Numbered from the stretch's first letter, positions 19,183-28,407 are shown. The stretch is 64,000 nucleotides of DNA from Streptococcus suis (GCF_002960445.1 NZ_POJD01000195.1:26338-90337); one strand, 5' to 3'. The notes: generated from the letters alone by a model not told the origin. Translations and numbers: made by a program.

Positions 19183-19596
19183 ATGTCAGATTGTATCTTT
19201 TGTAAAATTATAGCTGGAGAAATCCCAGCTTCCAAGGTCTATGAAGATGACCAAGTTCTTGCCTTTTTAGACATTACTCAGGTCACCAAGGGACATACCC
19301 TAGTCATTCCAAAAAAACACTATCGTAATGTCTTAGATATGGACGCCGAGGCAGCTGGACAACTCTTTACTGCCGTTCCAGCTATTGCCCGTCACTTGAA
19401 GGAAAAATTGGGCGCTAGCGGTTTAAATATTGTCAACAACAATGAAGAAGCAGCTGGACAAACCGTTTTTCACACCCATATCCACCTCCTGCCTCGCTTT
19501 GACCAGAACGATGGTCTGGATATTCAATTTAAGGTCAATGAACCTGATTTTCCTGCCCTAGCCAATTTGGCTCAAGAAGTCTATCTAGGAGAATAA
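19183..19596 (+). CDS. hit: HIT family nucleotide hydrolase/transferase
   Basis: 137 residues: CIFCKIIAGEIPASKVYEDD N-terminal zinc-type motif and the histidine triad HTHIHLLPR, of the HinT/Fhit branch that cleaves adenosine 5'-phosphoramidates and related nucleotides. Divergent from ecsA with AT-rich promoter DNA (ATAATTATTATAAC, about 19144-19157) between. The next gene follows after one base. Confidence 0.95.
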   Translation: MSDCIFCKIIAGEIPASKVYEDDQVLAFLDITQVTKGHTLVIPKKHYRNVLDMDAEAAGQLFTAVPAIARHLKEKLGASGLNIVNNNEEAAGQTVFHTHIHLLPRFDQNDGLDIQFKVNEPDFPALANLAQEVYLGE

Positions 19597-19597
19597 G

Positions 19598-19897
19598 ATG
19601 AAACTTCGCAACCTCCTCTTAGCCCTATCTGCTGCTAGTGCTACCTATCTGGCCATATCCAACCGAGAAAAAATTGCCAAAGAAGTCAAGGATACCAAGC
19701 AAATTATGACTGATATGGAAACAAGCAAAGCCAATATCCAGGAACAACTTGCCATCATCCAAAATTTCAAAGAGCCACTAGAAAGTCTAGCAAATGATTT
19801 ACAGTACAAAAGCCGTGTCTATCAGCAAAGTATTACAGGAAATCTAGAAGAAATCCAAAAAGTAATGGCAAAATATAAAAAAGAAGACGAAAAATAG
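19598..19897 (+). CDS. Small membrane-anchored coiled-coil protein
   Basis: 99 residues: one N-terminal hydrophobic segment (LRNLLLALSAASATYLAI) and then an almost fully helical, charged region likely to form a coiled coil. It begins one base after hit stops and shares its terminator. Similar small genes accompany hit in streptococci; function unknown. Confidence 0.75.
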   Translation: MKLRNLLLALSAASATYLAISNREKIAKEVKDTKQIMTDMETSKANIQEQLAIIQNFKEPLESLANDLQYKSRVYQQSITGNLEEIQKVMAKYKKEDEK

Positions 19898-19906
19898 GCC
19901 AAAGAA

Positions 19907-19938
19907 AATGAGATTGGAAATCCAACCTCATTTTTTAT
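19907..19938 (+). terminator. Terminator of hit operon, shared with the LCP gene
   Basis: AATGAGATTGGA pairs with TCCAACCTCATT (one mismatch) and is followed by TTTTATT; it lies between convergent genes. Confidence 0.8.
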
Positions 19939-21179
19939 TGTCCTTCTTCTGTTTGTATTTCTGTTCCAACCTCGGTTGTTCCAGATATTTCTGTTTCTGT
20001 AGTCTCAACTACAACAGAATCAAACTGCTCTTCACTGACTTGTAAGTCACTTGCATCAGTAGCGACCGTCCCCGTCATCGTCTCCAAATCAATCACTTCC
20101 GCCCAAGGACTGGCCTCAAGTTCTAGTAAATCTGTATAAGCATTATAGACGTTGATTGGACTAGACAAGCCCATCTGCCCCTCATAAACCTTAACATTTG
20201 TTAGGAGATCCGTCTTTGCTTCTAAACCAATAGAAGTCTTCAAGATATTTTGCATCTCTAGCAAATGCTGGGTAGGAGGTAGCTGGTAATAGATTTCATC
20301 AACAAGCTCATCAATTCCTCTCAATTGGTAGGAATGTAAATTCCTAATTGAGTCCTTGTATCCTAAAAGTTCTGGTATCGTTGCCGTACTGATTTCAATA
20401 TCCGTCCGCATGTTGTTGGAAATAGCTGTTAAAATTTTCTTATACTGGGTAAAGCCATCTAGTTGTAGAAGTTTCTTCACAATAGCTGTAATGACCTCAC
20501 GCTGACGGCGTTGACGACCAATATCTCCTTCTGGATCGTCGTAACGCATCCGTGCATATACAAGAGCCTGATCACCATTTACCAAACGTTTACCTGTTGG
20601 AACAATTGCCGTATAGGCTGGTTCATACTCTGAAATGGAAATCGGGAAACCTAGTGTATTATTGACTTCAATCCCACCTACTGCATCAACTAGCTCGACT
20701 AGACCATCCATATTGATTTCAATGTAACGATCAATGTTGATGTCCATCATTTTTTCAATGGTAGCAATAGCCATAGGAGCCTGCCCGTAGCTATAGGAGT
20801 GGTTAAGTTTTTCTACCGTTCCTGTTGATTCTCCATTGGCTTCAGCAATCTCCACCATGATATCACGCGTCAAACTCATCATCGTGGTTTCCTTAGTTTT
20901 GGGATTGACCGTCACCAAAATCATGGAGTCACTTCGACCTTCCTCCCAAACGCCACCACGAGTAGCCTGGTCCATATCCACCCCCATCAAAAGAATGGTA
21001 AGAGGCTCCGTTGCATCGATAGGCGTAATTTCCTCTTCACCATCTAACTGCCTAAAGGTTTTTGAAATCGCATCTGTCGAAAAGTTTAATAAACTAATCC
21101 CATAGGCAAATCCAGCTCCAAGTGTCAGAACTATAATCGCCAACGACATTAAGACTATTTTTTTTCCAATTGTCATCAT
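19935..21179 (-). CDS. lytR: LytR-CpsA-Psr (LCP) family cell-wall glycopolymer ligase
   Basis: 414 residues: short cytoplasmic start, one transmembrane helix (about 7-29), then the LCP domain with LLMGVDMD, RSDSMILVTVNP, MSLTRDIMVEI and RMRYDDPEGDIGRQRRQREV, the Arg/Asp residues that bind the polyprenyl pyrophosphate. The family moves wall teichoic acid or capsule from lipid carrier to peptidoglycan. The position after tsaE and a GNAT gene matches brpA of S. mutans and lytR of S. pneumoniae. The start overlaps the GNAT stop (ATGA). C-terminal tail is Thr/Glu-rich. Confidence 0.9.
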   Translation of the reverse strand: MMTIGKKIVLMSLAIIVLTLGAGFAYGISLLNFSTDAISKTFRQLDGEEEITPIDATEPLTILLMGVDMDQATRGGVWEEGRSDSMILVTVNPKTKETTMMSLTRDIMVEIAEANGESTGTVEKLNHSYSYGQAPMAIATIEKMMDINIDRYIEINMDGLVELVDAVGGIEVNNTLGFPISISEYEPAYTAIVPTGKRLVNGDQALVYARMRYDDPEGDIGRQRRQREVITAIVKKLLQLDGFTQYKKILTAISNNMRTDIEISTATIPELLGYKDSIRNLHSYQLRGIDELVDEIYYQLPPTQHLLEMQNILKTSIGLEAKTDLLTNVKVYEGQMGLSSPINVYNAYTDLLELEASPWAEVIDLETMTGTVATDASDLQVSEEQFDSVVVETTETEISGTTEVGTEIQTEEGQ

Positions 21180-21700
21180 TCACCAATTAGCCTGCCCATG
21201 TAATAGAGGTCAAGCCATTCCCCTTCATCTGTTCTAGCCCCTCTCACCTGGGTCCCTTCAATCACAAAGCCCATCTTCTGATAGAGGTGGACTGCCGCTT
21301 GATTGCGCACCTGAACAGTTAATTCCAGACGCTTGAGGAGGTCTATTTCCTGAGCCCACTCGATGACCTCATCCAGTAAAATGGTCCCCAAGCCATGTCC
21401 CCAGTAATCTTTTTTTATCGCAATGAAAATATTCCCGATATGGCTGATCCGAAATTGTTTGGATGATTTGACAGAAATAGCCCCTATAACTTCCGTTCCT
21501 ACTTTCGCCAGCAAACACAGTTCACCAGGATTTTCAATGCCAGCTTCAAAAATCCTTTCCATCTCTTCAGGACTAAACCGAAAGCCTGATTCATCCATGA
21601 CCAGATAATCCGTTTCGCTAGCCACTTGGTTCATAAAATCAATAAAGGCCACCGCATCAGCTGGCTCAGCCTCGCTAAAATATACTTCTTTTTCAGTCAT
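21176..21700 (-). CDS. GNAT family N-acetyltransferase
   Basis: 174 residues from ATG 21700 (MTEKEVYFSEAEPADAVAFI). Acetyl-CoA site GHGLGTILLDEVIEWA and C-terminal NQAAVHLYQKMGF are classic GNAT motifs. Substrate unknown. GAGGAAATACAGA before 21700 decides the start; the upstream extension overlaps tsaE and is rejected. It overlaps tsaE by eight bases and lytR by four: a tight operon. Confidence 0.85.
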   Translation of the reverse strand: MTEKEVYFSEAEPADAVAFIDFMNQVASETDYLVMDESGFRFSPEEMERIFEAGIENPGELCLLAKVGTEVIGAISVKSSKQFRISHIGNIFIAIKKDYWGHGLGTILLDEVIEWAQEIDLLKRLELTVQVRNQAAVHLYQKMGFVIEGTQVRGARTDEGEWLDLYYMGRLIGE

Positions 21701-22133
21701 TCTGTATTTCCTCAGCCAATACTTGACTTTTAGCCCCATGAGCCTTAAAAGTCAGACGACGACCGTCTTCTTCCTTCTCGATACGAACGAGCAAATAGTC
21801 ATCTAATAGGCTTGCATCCAACAATTCTCCCCATTCGATAACCGTCACACCACCACCATAGAGAAAATCATCTAAATCAATAGAATCCGGATCGTCACCA
21901 ATCCGATAGACATCTAGATGGTAGAGAGGCATTCGACCTTCATACTCACGGACAATGGTATAAGTCGGACTTTTAATCATCTGGTCAATATCCAAACCCT
22001 TAGCCAAACCCTTGGTCAAAGTGGTCTTTCCTGCACCTAAATCGCCCGACAGGACTAGCACTTGATTGGCCTTACAAGCCCTACCAATTCGCTCACCGAT
22101 TGCAATCAATTCATTTTCATTTTGACTATACAT
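21693..22133 (-). CDS. tsaE: tRNA threonylcarbamoyladenosine biosynthesis ATPase TsaE
   Basis: 146 residues; P-loop LSGDLGAGKTTL, SPTYTIVREYEG, YHLDVYRI and VIEWGE typify TsaE, partner of TsaD/TsaB in making t6A37 on ANN-decoding tRNAs. Start taken as ATG 22133 (MYSQNENELIAIGE), which fits the family N terminus. No ribosome-binding site precedes it; the -10 box ends eight bases upstream of the A of ATG, so the mRNA should be leaderless or nearly so. First gene of tsaE-GNAT-lytR. Confidence 0.93.
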   Translation of the reverse strand: MYSQNENELIAIGERIGRACKANQVLVLSGDLGAGKTTLTKGLAKGLDIDQMIKSPTYTIVREYEGRMPLYHLDVYRIGDDPDSIDLDDFLYGGGVTVIEWGELLDASLLDDYLLVRIEKEEDGRRLTFKAHGAKSQVLAEEIQND

Positions 22134-22140
22134 ACTTGTT

Positions 22141-22169
22141 ATTATACCATAGCCATTCGGCTTTGTCAT
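22141..22169 (-). promoter_or_regulatory. tsaE promoter (leaderless type)
   Basis: On the minus strand ATGACA, a 17-base spacer ending TGG, and TATAAT, then AACAAGT directly before the start codon. A start point seven or eight bases after the -10 falls at the ATG itself. Confidence 0.75.
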
Positions 22170-22202
22170 AGGTCTACTGGAAATTGTAGACAAATCTACA
22201 GA

Positions 22203-22231
22203 AAAAATCGCAAGCCTAGGCCTGCGATTTT
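22203..22231 (-). terminator. Terminator of yloU-fakA
   Basis: AAAATCGCA pairs with TGCGATTTT, with inner AGGCCTAGGCT palindrome, ending in a run of six T on the minus strand. Confidence 0.85.
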
Positions 22232-22233
22232 GT

Positions 22234-23898
22234 TTATTCTACACTGAAAAGATATGGATAAACTGGTTGGTTTCCTTGATGGATTTCGACCTCGATATCT
22301 TCAAATTGTTCTTCTAGCTGTTCAGCAAGTGTCTGCGCCAATTCTTCATCACCATCTTCACCGATATAGATCGTTACGATTTCGCTATCTTCATCCAGCA
22401 TTTTCTCAAATGTAGCAACAAGTGTTTCCATCATATCTGGATTGGACACTACAATCTTGCCATCAACCATACCAAGGTTGTCATTCTCATGAATTTCAAG
22501 ACCATCAATGGTTGTATCGCGAACTGCAGTTGTCACACTACCACTTTTCACCTCTGCGAGAGATGCCGTCATCGCTTCAAAGTTGCTTTCCAAATCACGA
22601 CTTGGATCAAAGGCAAGCAAGCTAGTGAAGCCTTGTGGTAGAGTCTTGGTTTCTACAACCTTAACCGCCACTTCAGCAACTTCTGCTGCAGTCTGAGCCG
22701 CCATCAAGATGTTCTTGTTGTTTGGAAGCAAGATGACATTACGGGCGTTGACCAATTCAATAGCATTGACAAAGTCTTCTGTTGATGGGTTCATGGTCTG
22801 ACCACCTGAAATCACATAGTCAACCCCTTGTGATTTGAAGATTTCTGTCAATCCCTCACCTGCCGCAACAGCAACAATGCCATATTCTTTTTGTTCAGCT
22901 GGTTTTTGGTAGGCTTCTTCTTTTTCAACTTGCGCTTCATGTTGTTCACGCATGTTGTCCACTTTTACCTTGACCAAGCTACCATATTGAAGACCTGCCT
23001 GCATGACCAAGCCCGGATCTTCAGTATGGACATGGACTTTAACAATTTCATCATCGTTGACAACTAGGAGAGAATCACCAAGGTCGTTGAGGTAGTTACG
23101 GAATTCTTCATAATCAAAGTCCTTGACATAAGTAGGTCCTTGGCGAAGAGCTACCATGATTTCTGTACAGTAACCGAAGGTAATGTCTTCTGTCGCTACA
23201 TGGCCAGCTACAGACTTGTGATGCTCTGCATTGATCATTTCTGTCATAACAGCTGGAGTTGCTTCAAAATCCTCAGAAGCAATGTACTCACCTGTCAATG
23301 CTGACAAGAAGCCTTCGTAGATATAAACCAGACCTTGACCACCTGAATCGACAACTCCAACCTCTTTCAAGACTGGCAACATTTCAGGTGTTTTCTTGAG
23401 GGCACGGTTGGCACCTTCAAGGGTTGCGCGCATAACTTCTACCGCATCATCAGTTTCTTCTGCTTTTTTAAGAGCTGCTGTAGCTGCCCCACGAGAAACC
23501 GTCAAAATGGTACCTTCAACTGGTTTCATTACAGCCTTATAGGCCACTTCTACACCATGTTGGAAGGCCTGCGCCAAGTCTTTACCGTCCAATTCAACCT
23601 TGCCTTTAACAGACTGACCGAAACCACGGAACAATTGTGACGTAATAACACCAGAGTTTCCGCGAGCACCCATAAGTAAACCTTTTGACAAGATTTGAGC
23701 GACTTCACCAACCGTATTTGCAGGCTTGTCTGCCACTTCTTTGGCACCATTGGTGATGGTCATGCCCATGTTGGTTCCCGTGTCGCCATCTGGAACAGGA
23801 AAGACGTTTAATGAGTTTACATATTCGGCTTGTTTATTCAGACGAGTAGATGCTGCCTGCACCATTTCTTGAAATAAACTTGTTGTAATTTTAGACAC
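22234..23898 (-). CDS. fakA: Fatty acid kinase FakA (DAK2-domain protein)
   Basis: 554 residues: N-terminal DhaL/DAK2 ATP-binding domain with FPVPDGDTGTNMG and MGARGNSGVI, middle domain with VDSGGQGLVYIYEGF, and a C-terminal FakA domain. With a FakB it phosphorylates exogenous fatty acids for phospholipid synthesis. Starts at GTG 23898 after GGAGAATAATT. Directly follows the Asp23-like gene, a pairing common in Firmicutes. No fakB or plsX lies in the window. Confidence 0.92.
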   Translation of the reverse strand: MSKITTSLFQEMVQAASTRLNKQAEYVNSLNVFPVPDGDTGTNMGMTITNGAKEVADKPANTVGEVAQILSKGLLMGARGNSGVITSQLFRGFGQSVKGKVELDGKDLAQAFQHGVEVAYKAVMKPVEGTILTVSRGAATAALKKAEETDDAVEVMRATLEGANRALKKTPEMLPVLKEVGVVDSGGQGLVYIYEGFLSALTGEYIASEDFEATPAVMTEMINAEHHKSVAGHVATEDITFGYCTEIMVALRQGPTYVKDFDYEEFRNYLNDLGDSLLVVNDDEIVKVHVHTEDPGLVMQAGLQYGSLVKVKVDNMREQHEAQVEKEEAYQKPAEQKEYGIVAVAAGEGLTEIFKSQGVDYVISGGQTMNPSTEDFVNAIELVNARNVILLPNNKNILMAAQTAAEVAEVAVKVVETKTLPQGFTSLLAFDPSRDLESNFEAMTASLAEVKSGSVTTAVRDTTIDGLEIHENDNLGMVDGKIVVSNPDMMETLVATFEKMLDEDSEIVTIYIGEDGDEELAQTLAEQLEEQFEDIEVEIHQGNQPVYPYLFSVE

Positions 23899-23900
23899 AA

Positions 23901-24266
23901 TTATTCTCCTACGACTTTAATATTTTGGATAAAAACATTAACGGCATCAACAGAGATACCCAATTGATTTTCCAAGTTGAATTTCACACGTTCTTGGATA
24001 TTGCGAGATACTTCACTGATTTTCACACCGTAACTCATAACAGTGTAAACATCGACTGCAATGCGACCATCTTCCAAGGTCTTAATGACAACACCTTTGG
24101 AGTAATTTTCCTTGCGTAAAAGGGCCTGAAAATTATCCTTAATCGCAGACTTACTAGCCATACCAACAACACCGAAAATCTCAGTCGTAGCACCACCGAC
24201 AACTGTGGCAATCACGTCATCAGTTAATTCAATCTGGCCGTCTTTTGTATTGATTTTTACAGTCAT
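23901..24266 (-). CDS. yloU: Asp23/Gls24 family envelope protein YloU
   Basis: 121 residues with DVIATVVGGATTEIFGVVGM and VKFNLENQLGISVDAVNVFIQNI, the Asp23/Gls24 (DUF322) pattern. Soluble, no membrane segment. It stands two bases upstream of fakA and probably shares its transcript. GAGGTAAGGAATT precedes the ATG. Confidence 0.9.
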   Translation of the reverse strand: MTVKINTKDGQIELTDDVIATVVGGATTEIFGVVGMASKSAIKDNFQALLRKENYSKGVVIKTLEDGRIAVDVYTVMSYGVKISEVSRNIQERVKFNLENQLGISVDAVNVFIQNIKVVGE

Positions 24267-24297
24267 AATTCCTTACCTCAAATAGTTTTATCACTCC

Positions 24298-24326
24298 ATT
24301 TTACCACATTTTCTGTATTCTGTAAA
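24298..24326 (-). promoter_or_regulatory. Promoter of yloU-fakA
   Basis: TTTACA, 17 bases ending TGTGG, and TAAAAT on the minus strand, with an extended -10. Confidence 0.65.
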
Positions 24327-24353
24327 AGACAAGCTTGTGACAGCTGAAAGGAA

Positions 24354-24381
24354 GAGAAAAAGAGTTCCCGAAGGAACCCTT
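24354..24381 (-). terminator. Terminator of the opp operon
   Basis: GGGTTCC-TTCG-GGAACTC with TTTTTCTC after it on the minus strand, just past the oppC stop. Confidence 0.85.
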
Positions 24382-24390
24382 ATGTGTTTG

Positions 24391-25293
24391 TTAACCCAAA
24401 CGTTGTTTTGCATCGGCAGCACGTTGGAAGGCTTGACCGACATAGTTGATACAAAGCATCATAACAAGGATAAAGATAGCTGCTGGCAACCAAATCCAAG
24501 TCTTGTTCTCTAAGATATCTGCATTACGGGCATTTGAAATCAAGGTACCCAAACTTGGAACTGTCGACGGAAGACCGAAGCCTAGATAAGTCAATGATGT
24601 TTCGATACCAATATTCCCTGCAAAGTTGAGGGTCAAGTTGACAATAATCAAAGAACTCAAGTTAGGCAAAATCTCACGGAACATGATCATAAAGTCACTT
24701 GTTCCAAGTGTTTTCGACGCATTGACATAATCCAAGCTAGCCTCAGACAAGGTTCGCGTACGGAAAAGACGGGCCTTAGCTGTCCAATAGAAGGCACTCA
24801 TGATTAGGATAAAGTGATAAATGGTATAGTTTTTGATAACCGTTACGAAAACGATAATGAGCATCGTAACAGGTAGAATCATAATGAAGTCCACAATCCG
24901 CATCAAGAAACCATCCAAACGACCTCCATAGTAGCCTGAAATCAATCCGACCGAGATACCAACAATACTTGTAATAATGGTAATAGTAAAACCGATAACA
25001 ATGGAGTTTCGAGCACCAATAATCAACTGACCAAAGATATCTTTACCACCTTCATCCGTTCCCAAGATATAACCATCAACTCCAGGTTCCAAGTAACGTC
25101 CCAAAAGATTGACTTTCATCACTTGCTCTTGATCCAAGACCAGGGCACCGATGAAAACAGTCAAAAGAACTGTCACCAAAATGACCAAGGAAGCTAAAGC
25201 TAATCTATCCTTCAAGAACTCACGCGCGATGACGCGAAAACCACCTGGAGGAGTTGAAGCTGATTGTACTTGTTTTTTATTTTCTTTACTCAC
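24391..25293 (-). CDS. oppC: Oligopeptide ABC transporter permease OppC
   Basis: 300 residues, six helices, with the inner-membrane permease motif SLDYVNASKTLGTSDFMIMF and GRDIFGQ-like GTDEGGKDIFGQLI. It pairs with OppB to make the peptide channel. N-terminal cytoplasmic tail is Lys/Gln-rich. Start is GTG at 25293 after GGAGGAGTAAG. Last gene of D-F-B-C. Confidence 0.93.
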   Translation of the reverse strand: MSKENKKQVQSASTPPGGFRVIAREFLKDRLALASLVILVTVLLTVFIGALVLDQEQVMKVNLLGRYLEPGVDGYILGTDEGGKDIFGQLIIGARNSIVIGFTITIITSIVGISVGLISGYYGGRLDGFLMRIVDFIMILPVTMLIIVFVTVIKNYTIYHFILIMSAFYWTAKARLFRTRTLSEASLDYVNASKTLGTSDFMIMFREILPNLSSLIIVNLTLNFAGNIGIETSLTYLGFGLPSTVPSLGTLISNARNADILENKTWIWLPAAIFILVMMLCINYVGQAFQRAADAKQRLG

Positions 25294-25306
25294 CTTACTC
25301 CTCCTT

Positions 25307-26263
25307 CTATTTCACACGGATACGTGGATCTACAATACTCATGATAATATCTGAAATCAAGGTTCCCAAGAGAGTTCCCATACCAAATATCAACAAGAGG
25401 GCCAAGATAACACTATAATCACGACTAGAAATGGAATTATAGAACAATTGACCGATACCTGGATAGGTAAAAATATTCTCGATAAAGATAGAACCGCCGA
25501 TCAAACCAGTCAATTCATAACCCAAGAATGATGCGATTGGCAGAATAGAGTTACGGAAGATATGACGGTTGTAAACCACACGCTCAGGAACACCCTTAGC
25601 ACGCGCCGTACGGACATAATCTTGGCTCTTAGCATCGATAATCCCTGTACGGAGGTACTGGATGGTTACTGTTGTAGATAAGATAGCCATGGTAATCGCC
25701 GGTAAAATCATATGATGAAGACGGCTGAGTACTGCTGCAAAACCTTCAACGCCACCCCCGATTGAACCACGAGTTGGGAACCAGCCCAAGCTAAAACCAA
25801 ACAACCACAACATAAGAATGGCAAAAACGAAGGTTGGTGTTGAGAAGGTCAGGAAGTTGTAAACCCCAATCACCTTATCAGCTAGAGAGTTTTGGTAGCG
25901 ACCAGCAATCATCCCCAAAGGAAGGGCAATAGCATAGGTCAAAATCATGGTCAAGAGCGACAACCAAATAGTGTTGTTCAAGCGTTGCATGATAACATCC
26001 AAAACAGGTTGCTTAAAGAGGAAACTCTGACCAAAATCACCCTGCAAGAGATTACCAACCCAGCGGAAGTATTGAATATGAATTGGGTCATAGTACCCTG
26101 CTGCAATCCGTTTTTGTTCGATAATGGCTGGGTCGATATTGGGATCAATCATACCCGTAAAAGGATCCCCTGGCATCATCTTAGCCACGAAGAAAGCGAT
26201 GACACTCAAAATGATAATTTGAGGAATCATCATGAGCAAACGACGTAAAACTGTTTTCCACAT
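25307..26263 (-). CDS. oppB: Oligopeptide ABC transporter permease OppB
   Basis: 318 residues: first helix MWKTVLRRLLMMIPQIIILS, then MPGDPF and the EAA-like loop QDYVRTARAKGVPERVVYNR, and IFTYPGIGQLFYNSI. Standard DppB/OppB length, clearly shorter than pneumococcal AmiC (about 500 residues), so this is not an Ami-type system. Start ATG 26263 after GGAGGTCAGAACTAAG. Between oppF and oppC. Confidence 0.93.
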   Translation of the reverse strand: MWKTVLRRLLMMIPQIIILSVIAFFVAKMMPGDPFTGMIDPNIDPAIIEQKRIAAGYYDPIHIQYFRWVGNLLQGDFGQSFLFKQPVLDVIMQRLNNTIWLSLLTMILTYAIALPLGMIAGRYQNSLADKVIGVYNFLTFSTPTFVFAILMLWLFGFSLGWFPTRGSIGGGVEGFAAVLSRLHHMILPAITMAILSTTVTIQYLRTGIIDAKSQDYVRTARAKGVPERVVYNRHIFRNSILPIASFLGYELTGLIGGSIFIENIFTYPGIGQLFYNSISSRDYSVILALLLIFGMGTLLGTLISDIIMSIVDPRIRVK

Positions 26264-26264
26264 C

Positions 26265-27206
26265 TTAGTTCTGACCTCCTTTTGGAAGGGCTACCTGATG
26301 AGTTGCTGAGAAGGTTTGTAAATCGTAAACTCGACCCTTTTCATCATAGTATTGACCTTGTTTTTCTTGATACTCTTTTTCAGCAACCAAGCGTTTTTCC
26401 TTGTTCTTCAAACGATTAACTGGATCAATCGATGGAATAGCTGACAAAAGACGTTTGGTATAGATATGCTGTGGATTGTTATAGATGTCCTGCTTGTTAC
26501 CCGTTTCTACGAAGCGACCACGGTACATGATAAACAATTCGTCACACATATGTTGCACAACACCAAGATCATGAGAAATAAAGAGGTAGCTGAGTTTAAA
26601 CTCATCTTGGATACGTTTCATATAGTTCAAAACCTGAGCTTGAACAGACAAGTCCAAGGCAGAAACAGGCTCATCAGCAATAATCAGACGCGGATTACTT
26701 GCTAGGGCACGGGCAACGCCGATACGTTGACGCTGACCACCTGAAAATTCATGTGGATACTTGATCAAGGCTTCTTCGTTGAGACCGATGGTATCCAAGA
26801 GTTGAAGGACTTTTTTCTTCTCCTCATCTGGAGAAAGACGGTCAAAGTTACGAATAGGCTCAGCAATAATGTCTAAAATACGTTTTTTAGGGTTGAAACT
26901 AGAAAGCGAATCTTGGAAAATCATTTGGACATCACGATTAAAGTTACCTTTTTTACTGCGTGATTTGTTGGTCACATCCTGACCCTCATAGATGATTTGA
27001 CCAGATGTAGCCCGCTCCAAACCAATAATTGCCTTACCAATTGTTGACTTACCAGAACCTGACTCGCCTACCAAACCATAGGTTTTTCCCTCTTCAAACT
27101 CGAGATTGACACCATCCACGGCATAAACATGGTCTGTGACACGGTTAAAGAAGCCACTTCGAATTGGATAATGGACTTTTAAATCTTTTACTTCAATAAA
27201 TCCCAC
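26265..27206 (-). CDS. oppF: Oligopeptide ABC transporter ATPase OppF
   Basis: 313 residues; Walker A GESGSGKST, signature FSGGQRQRIG, Walker B RLIIADEPVSALD, switch His SHDLGV. The C-terminal oligopeptide-transporter domain has TKRLLSAIPSIDP. Start GTG at 27206 after GGAGGCCTAAATA, three bases after oppD ends. Works as heterodimer with OppD. Confidence 0.95.
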   Translation of the reverse strand: MGFIEVKDLKVHYPIRSGFFNRVTDHVYAVDGVNLEFEEGKTYGLVGESGSGKSTIGKAIIGLERATSGQIIYEGQDVTNKSRSKKGNFNRDVQMIFQDSLSSFNPKKRILDIIAEPIRNFDRLSPDEEKKKVLQLLDTIGLNEEALIKYPHEFSGGQRQRIGVARALASNPRLIIADEPVSALDLSVQAQVLNYMKRIQDEFKLSYLFISHDLGVVQHMCDELFIMYRGRFVETGNKQDIYNNPQHIYTKRLLSAIPSIDPVNRLKNKEKRLVAEKEYQEKQGQYYDEKGRVYDLQTFSATHQVALPKGGQN

Positions 27207-27209
27207 TAT

Positions 27210-28208
27210 TTAGGCCTCCTCTTCAAAATAGAATGTTTCGTGACAAGTACAACGAACAAAGTGGTTTGGTCCTACTTCATGCATACCTGGATTTTCCTCG
27301 TGAGCACTTGCTTCAATCCAAGGAATACGTGGTGCAAAACGGCAACCTTGACGCAACATTTTGGTAATCGGTGGTACGATACCTTCGATAACGTGAAGAT
27401 CCCCACCTTCGCCACCTGATTGCGGATTTGACTTCAAGAGCGAACGTGTATATGGATGTTTTGGATTGGTAAAGAGTTCCTCAACAGGAGCCACCTCAAC
27501 AAACTGACCACCATACATAACGGCTACACGATCAGCCGTTTCTGCCACTACACCCAAGTCGTGGGTAATCAAAATAATACCAGAACCCGTTTCCGCCTGA
27601 ATATCATTCAAGAGGTCCAAAATCTGTGCCTGAATGGTCACATCCAAGGCTGTTGTAGGCTCATCGGCAATAATGATTGGTGGCTTACAAGAAAGGGCCA
27701 TAGCGATAATAATACGCTGGCGCATACCACCTGAAAGTTCATGTGGATACTGCTTGAAGGTACGCTTCGGGTTCGGAATACCTACTTGAGCCAACAACTC
27801 CAAAACACGCTCCGTACGAGCAGTCGCATCCAAGTCCGTGTGATAGAAGAGGGCTTCATCAATCTGCGCTCCAATGGTCATCAAGGGGTTGAGGGAAGCC
27901 AAGGGATCTTGAAAAATCATCCCAATGTCATTTCCGCGTACAGTATTGTACTTAGCTTCATCCATCCCAATCAACTCCATATCATTGTACTGGATACTTC
28001 CTGTTATTTTTGTGTTTAATGGATTGTGCAAGCCCATAATGGTCGTTGCCAAAGTAGATTTACCACATCCTGATTCTCCAACGATTGCAAGAATCTCATT
28101 CTTCTGCAATGAAATATCAACGCCATCAACAGCATCAAAATAATCATCAGCAATACGGAATCCGACGTGTAAATCTTTAATATCTAAAAGCGGTTTTTCA
28201 GTAGCCAC
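27210..28208 (-). CDS. oppD: Oligopeptide ABC transporter ATPase OppD
   Basis: 332 residues; Walker A GESGCGKST, signature LSGGMRQRI, Walker B PPIIIADEPTTALD. The C terminus has GCRFAPRIPWIEA and HFVRCTCH; in many OppD/DppD proteins this region carries four Cys for an Fe-S cluster, but here the second position is Ile and the third Cys is missing, so a full cluster is doubtful. Start GTG 28208 after AAAGGAGGACGAAGC. It has its own promoter with a strong CodY-like box. Confidence 0.95.
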   Translation of the reverse strand: MATEKPLLDIKDLHVGFRIADDYFDAVDGVDISLQKNEILAIVGESGCGKSTLATTIMGLHNPLNTKITGSIQYNDMELIGMDEAKYNTVRGNDIGMIFQDPLASLNPLMTIGAQIDEALFYHTDLDATARTERVLELLAQVGIPNPKRTFKQYPHELSGGMRQRIIIAMALSCKPPIIIADEPTTALDVTIQAQILDLLNDIQAETGSGIILITHDLGVVAETADRVAVMYGGQFVEVAPVEELFTNPKHPYTRSLLKSNPQSGGEGGDLHVIEGIVPPITKMLRQGCRFAPRIPWIEASAHEENPGMHEVGPNHFVRCTCHETFYFEEEA

Positions 28209-28343
28209 GCTTCGTCCTCCTTTGTCTATCGGCTAATCAAGCTCAATCATTTCGAACTCTATAATATCAACATCATCCAGTCTTTGACTAACCAATTCAT
28301 ATATTAAAAAGTAAATTACTCTTTTTTTGTGTACTGGTTCTAC

Positions 28344-28372
28344 TATACCATAATTATCTGAAAATTCCAATA
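28344..28372 (-). promoter_or_regulatory. oppD promoter with CodY box in the spacer
   Basis: Minus strand TTGGAA, 17 bases, extended TGG-TATAGT. AATTTTCAGATAATT (28354-28368) matches the CodY consensus at 14 of 15 positions and sits between -35 and -10, where binding should block RNA polymerase. Confidence 0.65.
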
Positions 28373-28380
28373 GCCATCTG

Positions 28381-28407
28381 AAAAAAGCCAACCAGGTTGG
28401 CTTTTTC
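28381..28407 (-). terminator. Terminator after oppA
   Basis: AAAAAGCCAACC-TG-GTTGGCTTTTTT, a perfect stem with a T-run on the minus strand between oppA and oppD. It would let oppA be made in excess over oppDFBC. Confidence 0.9.
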
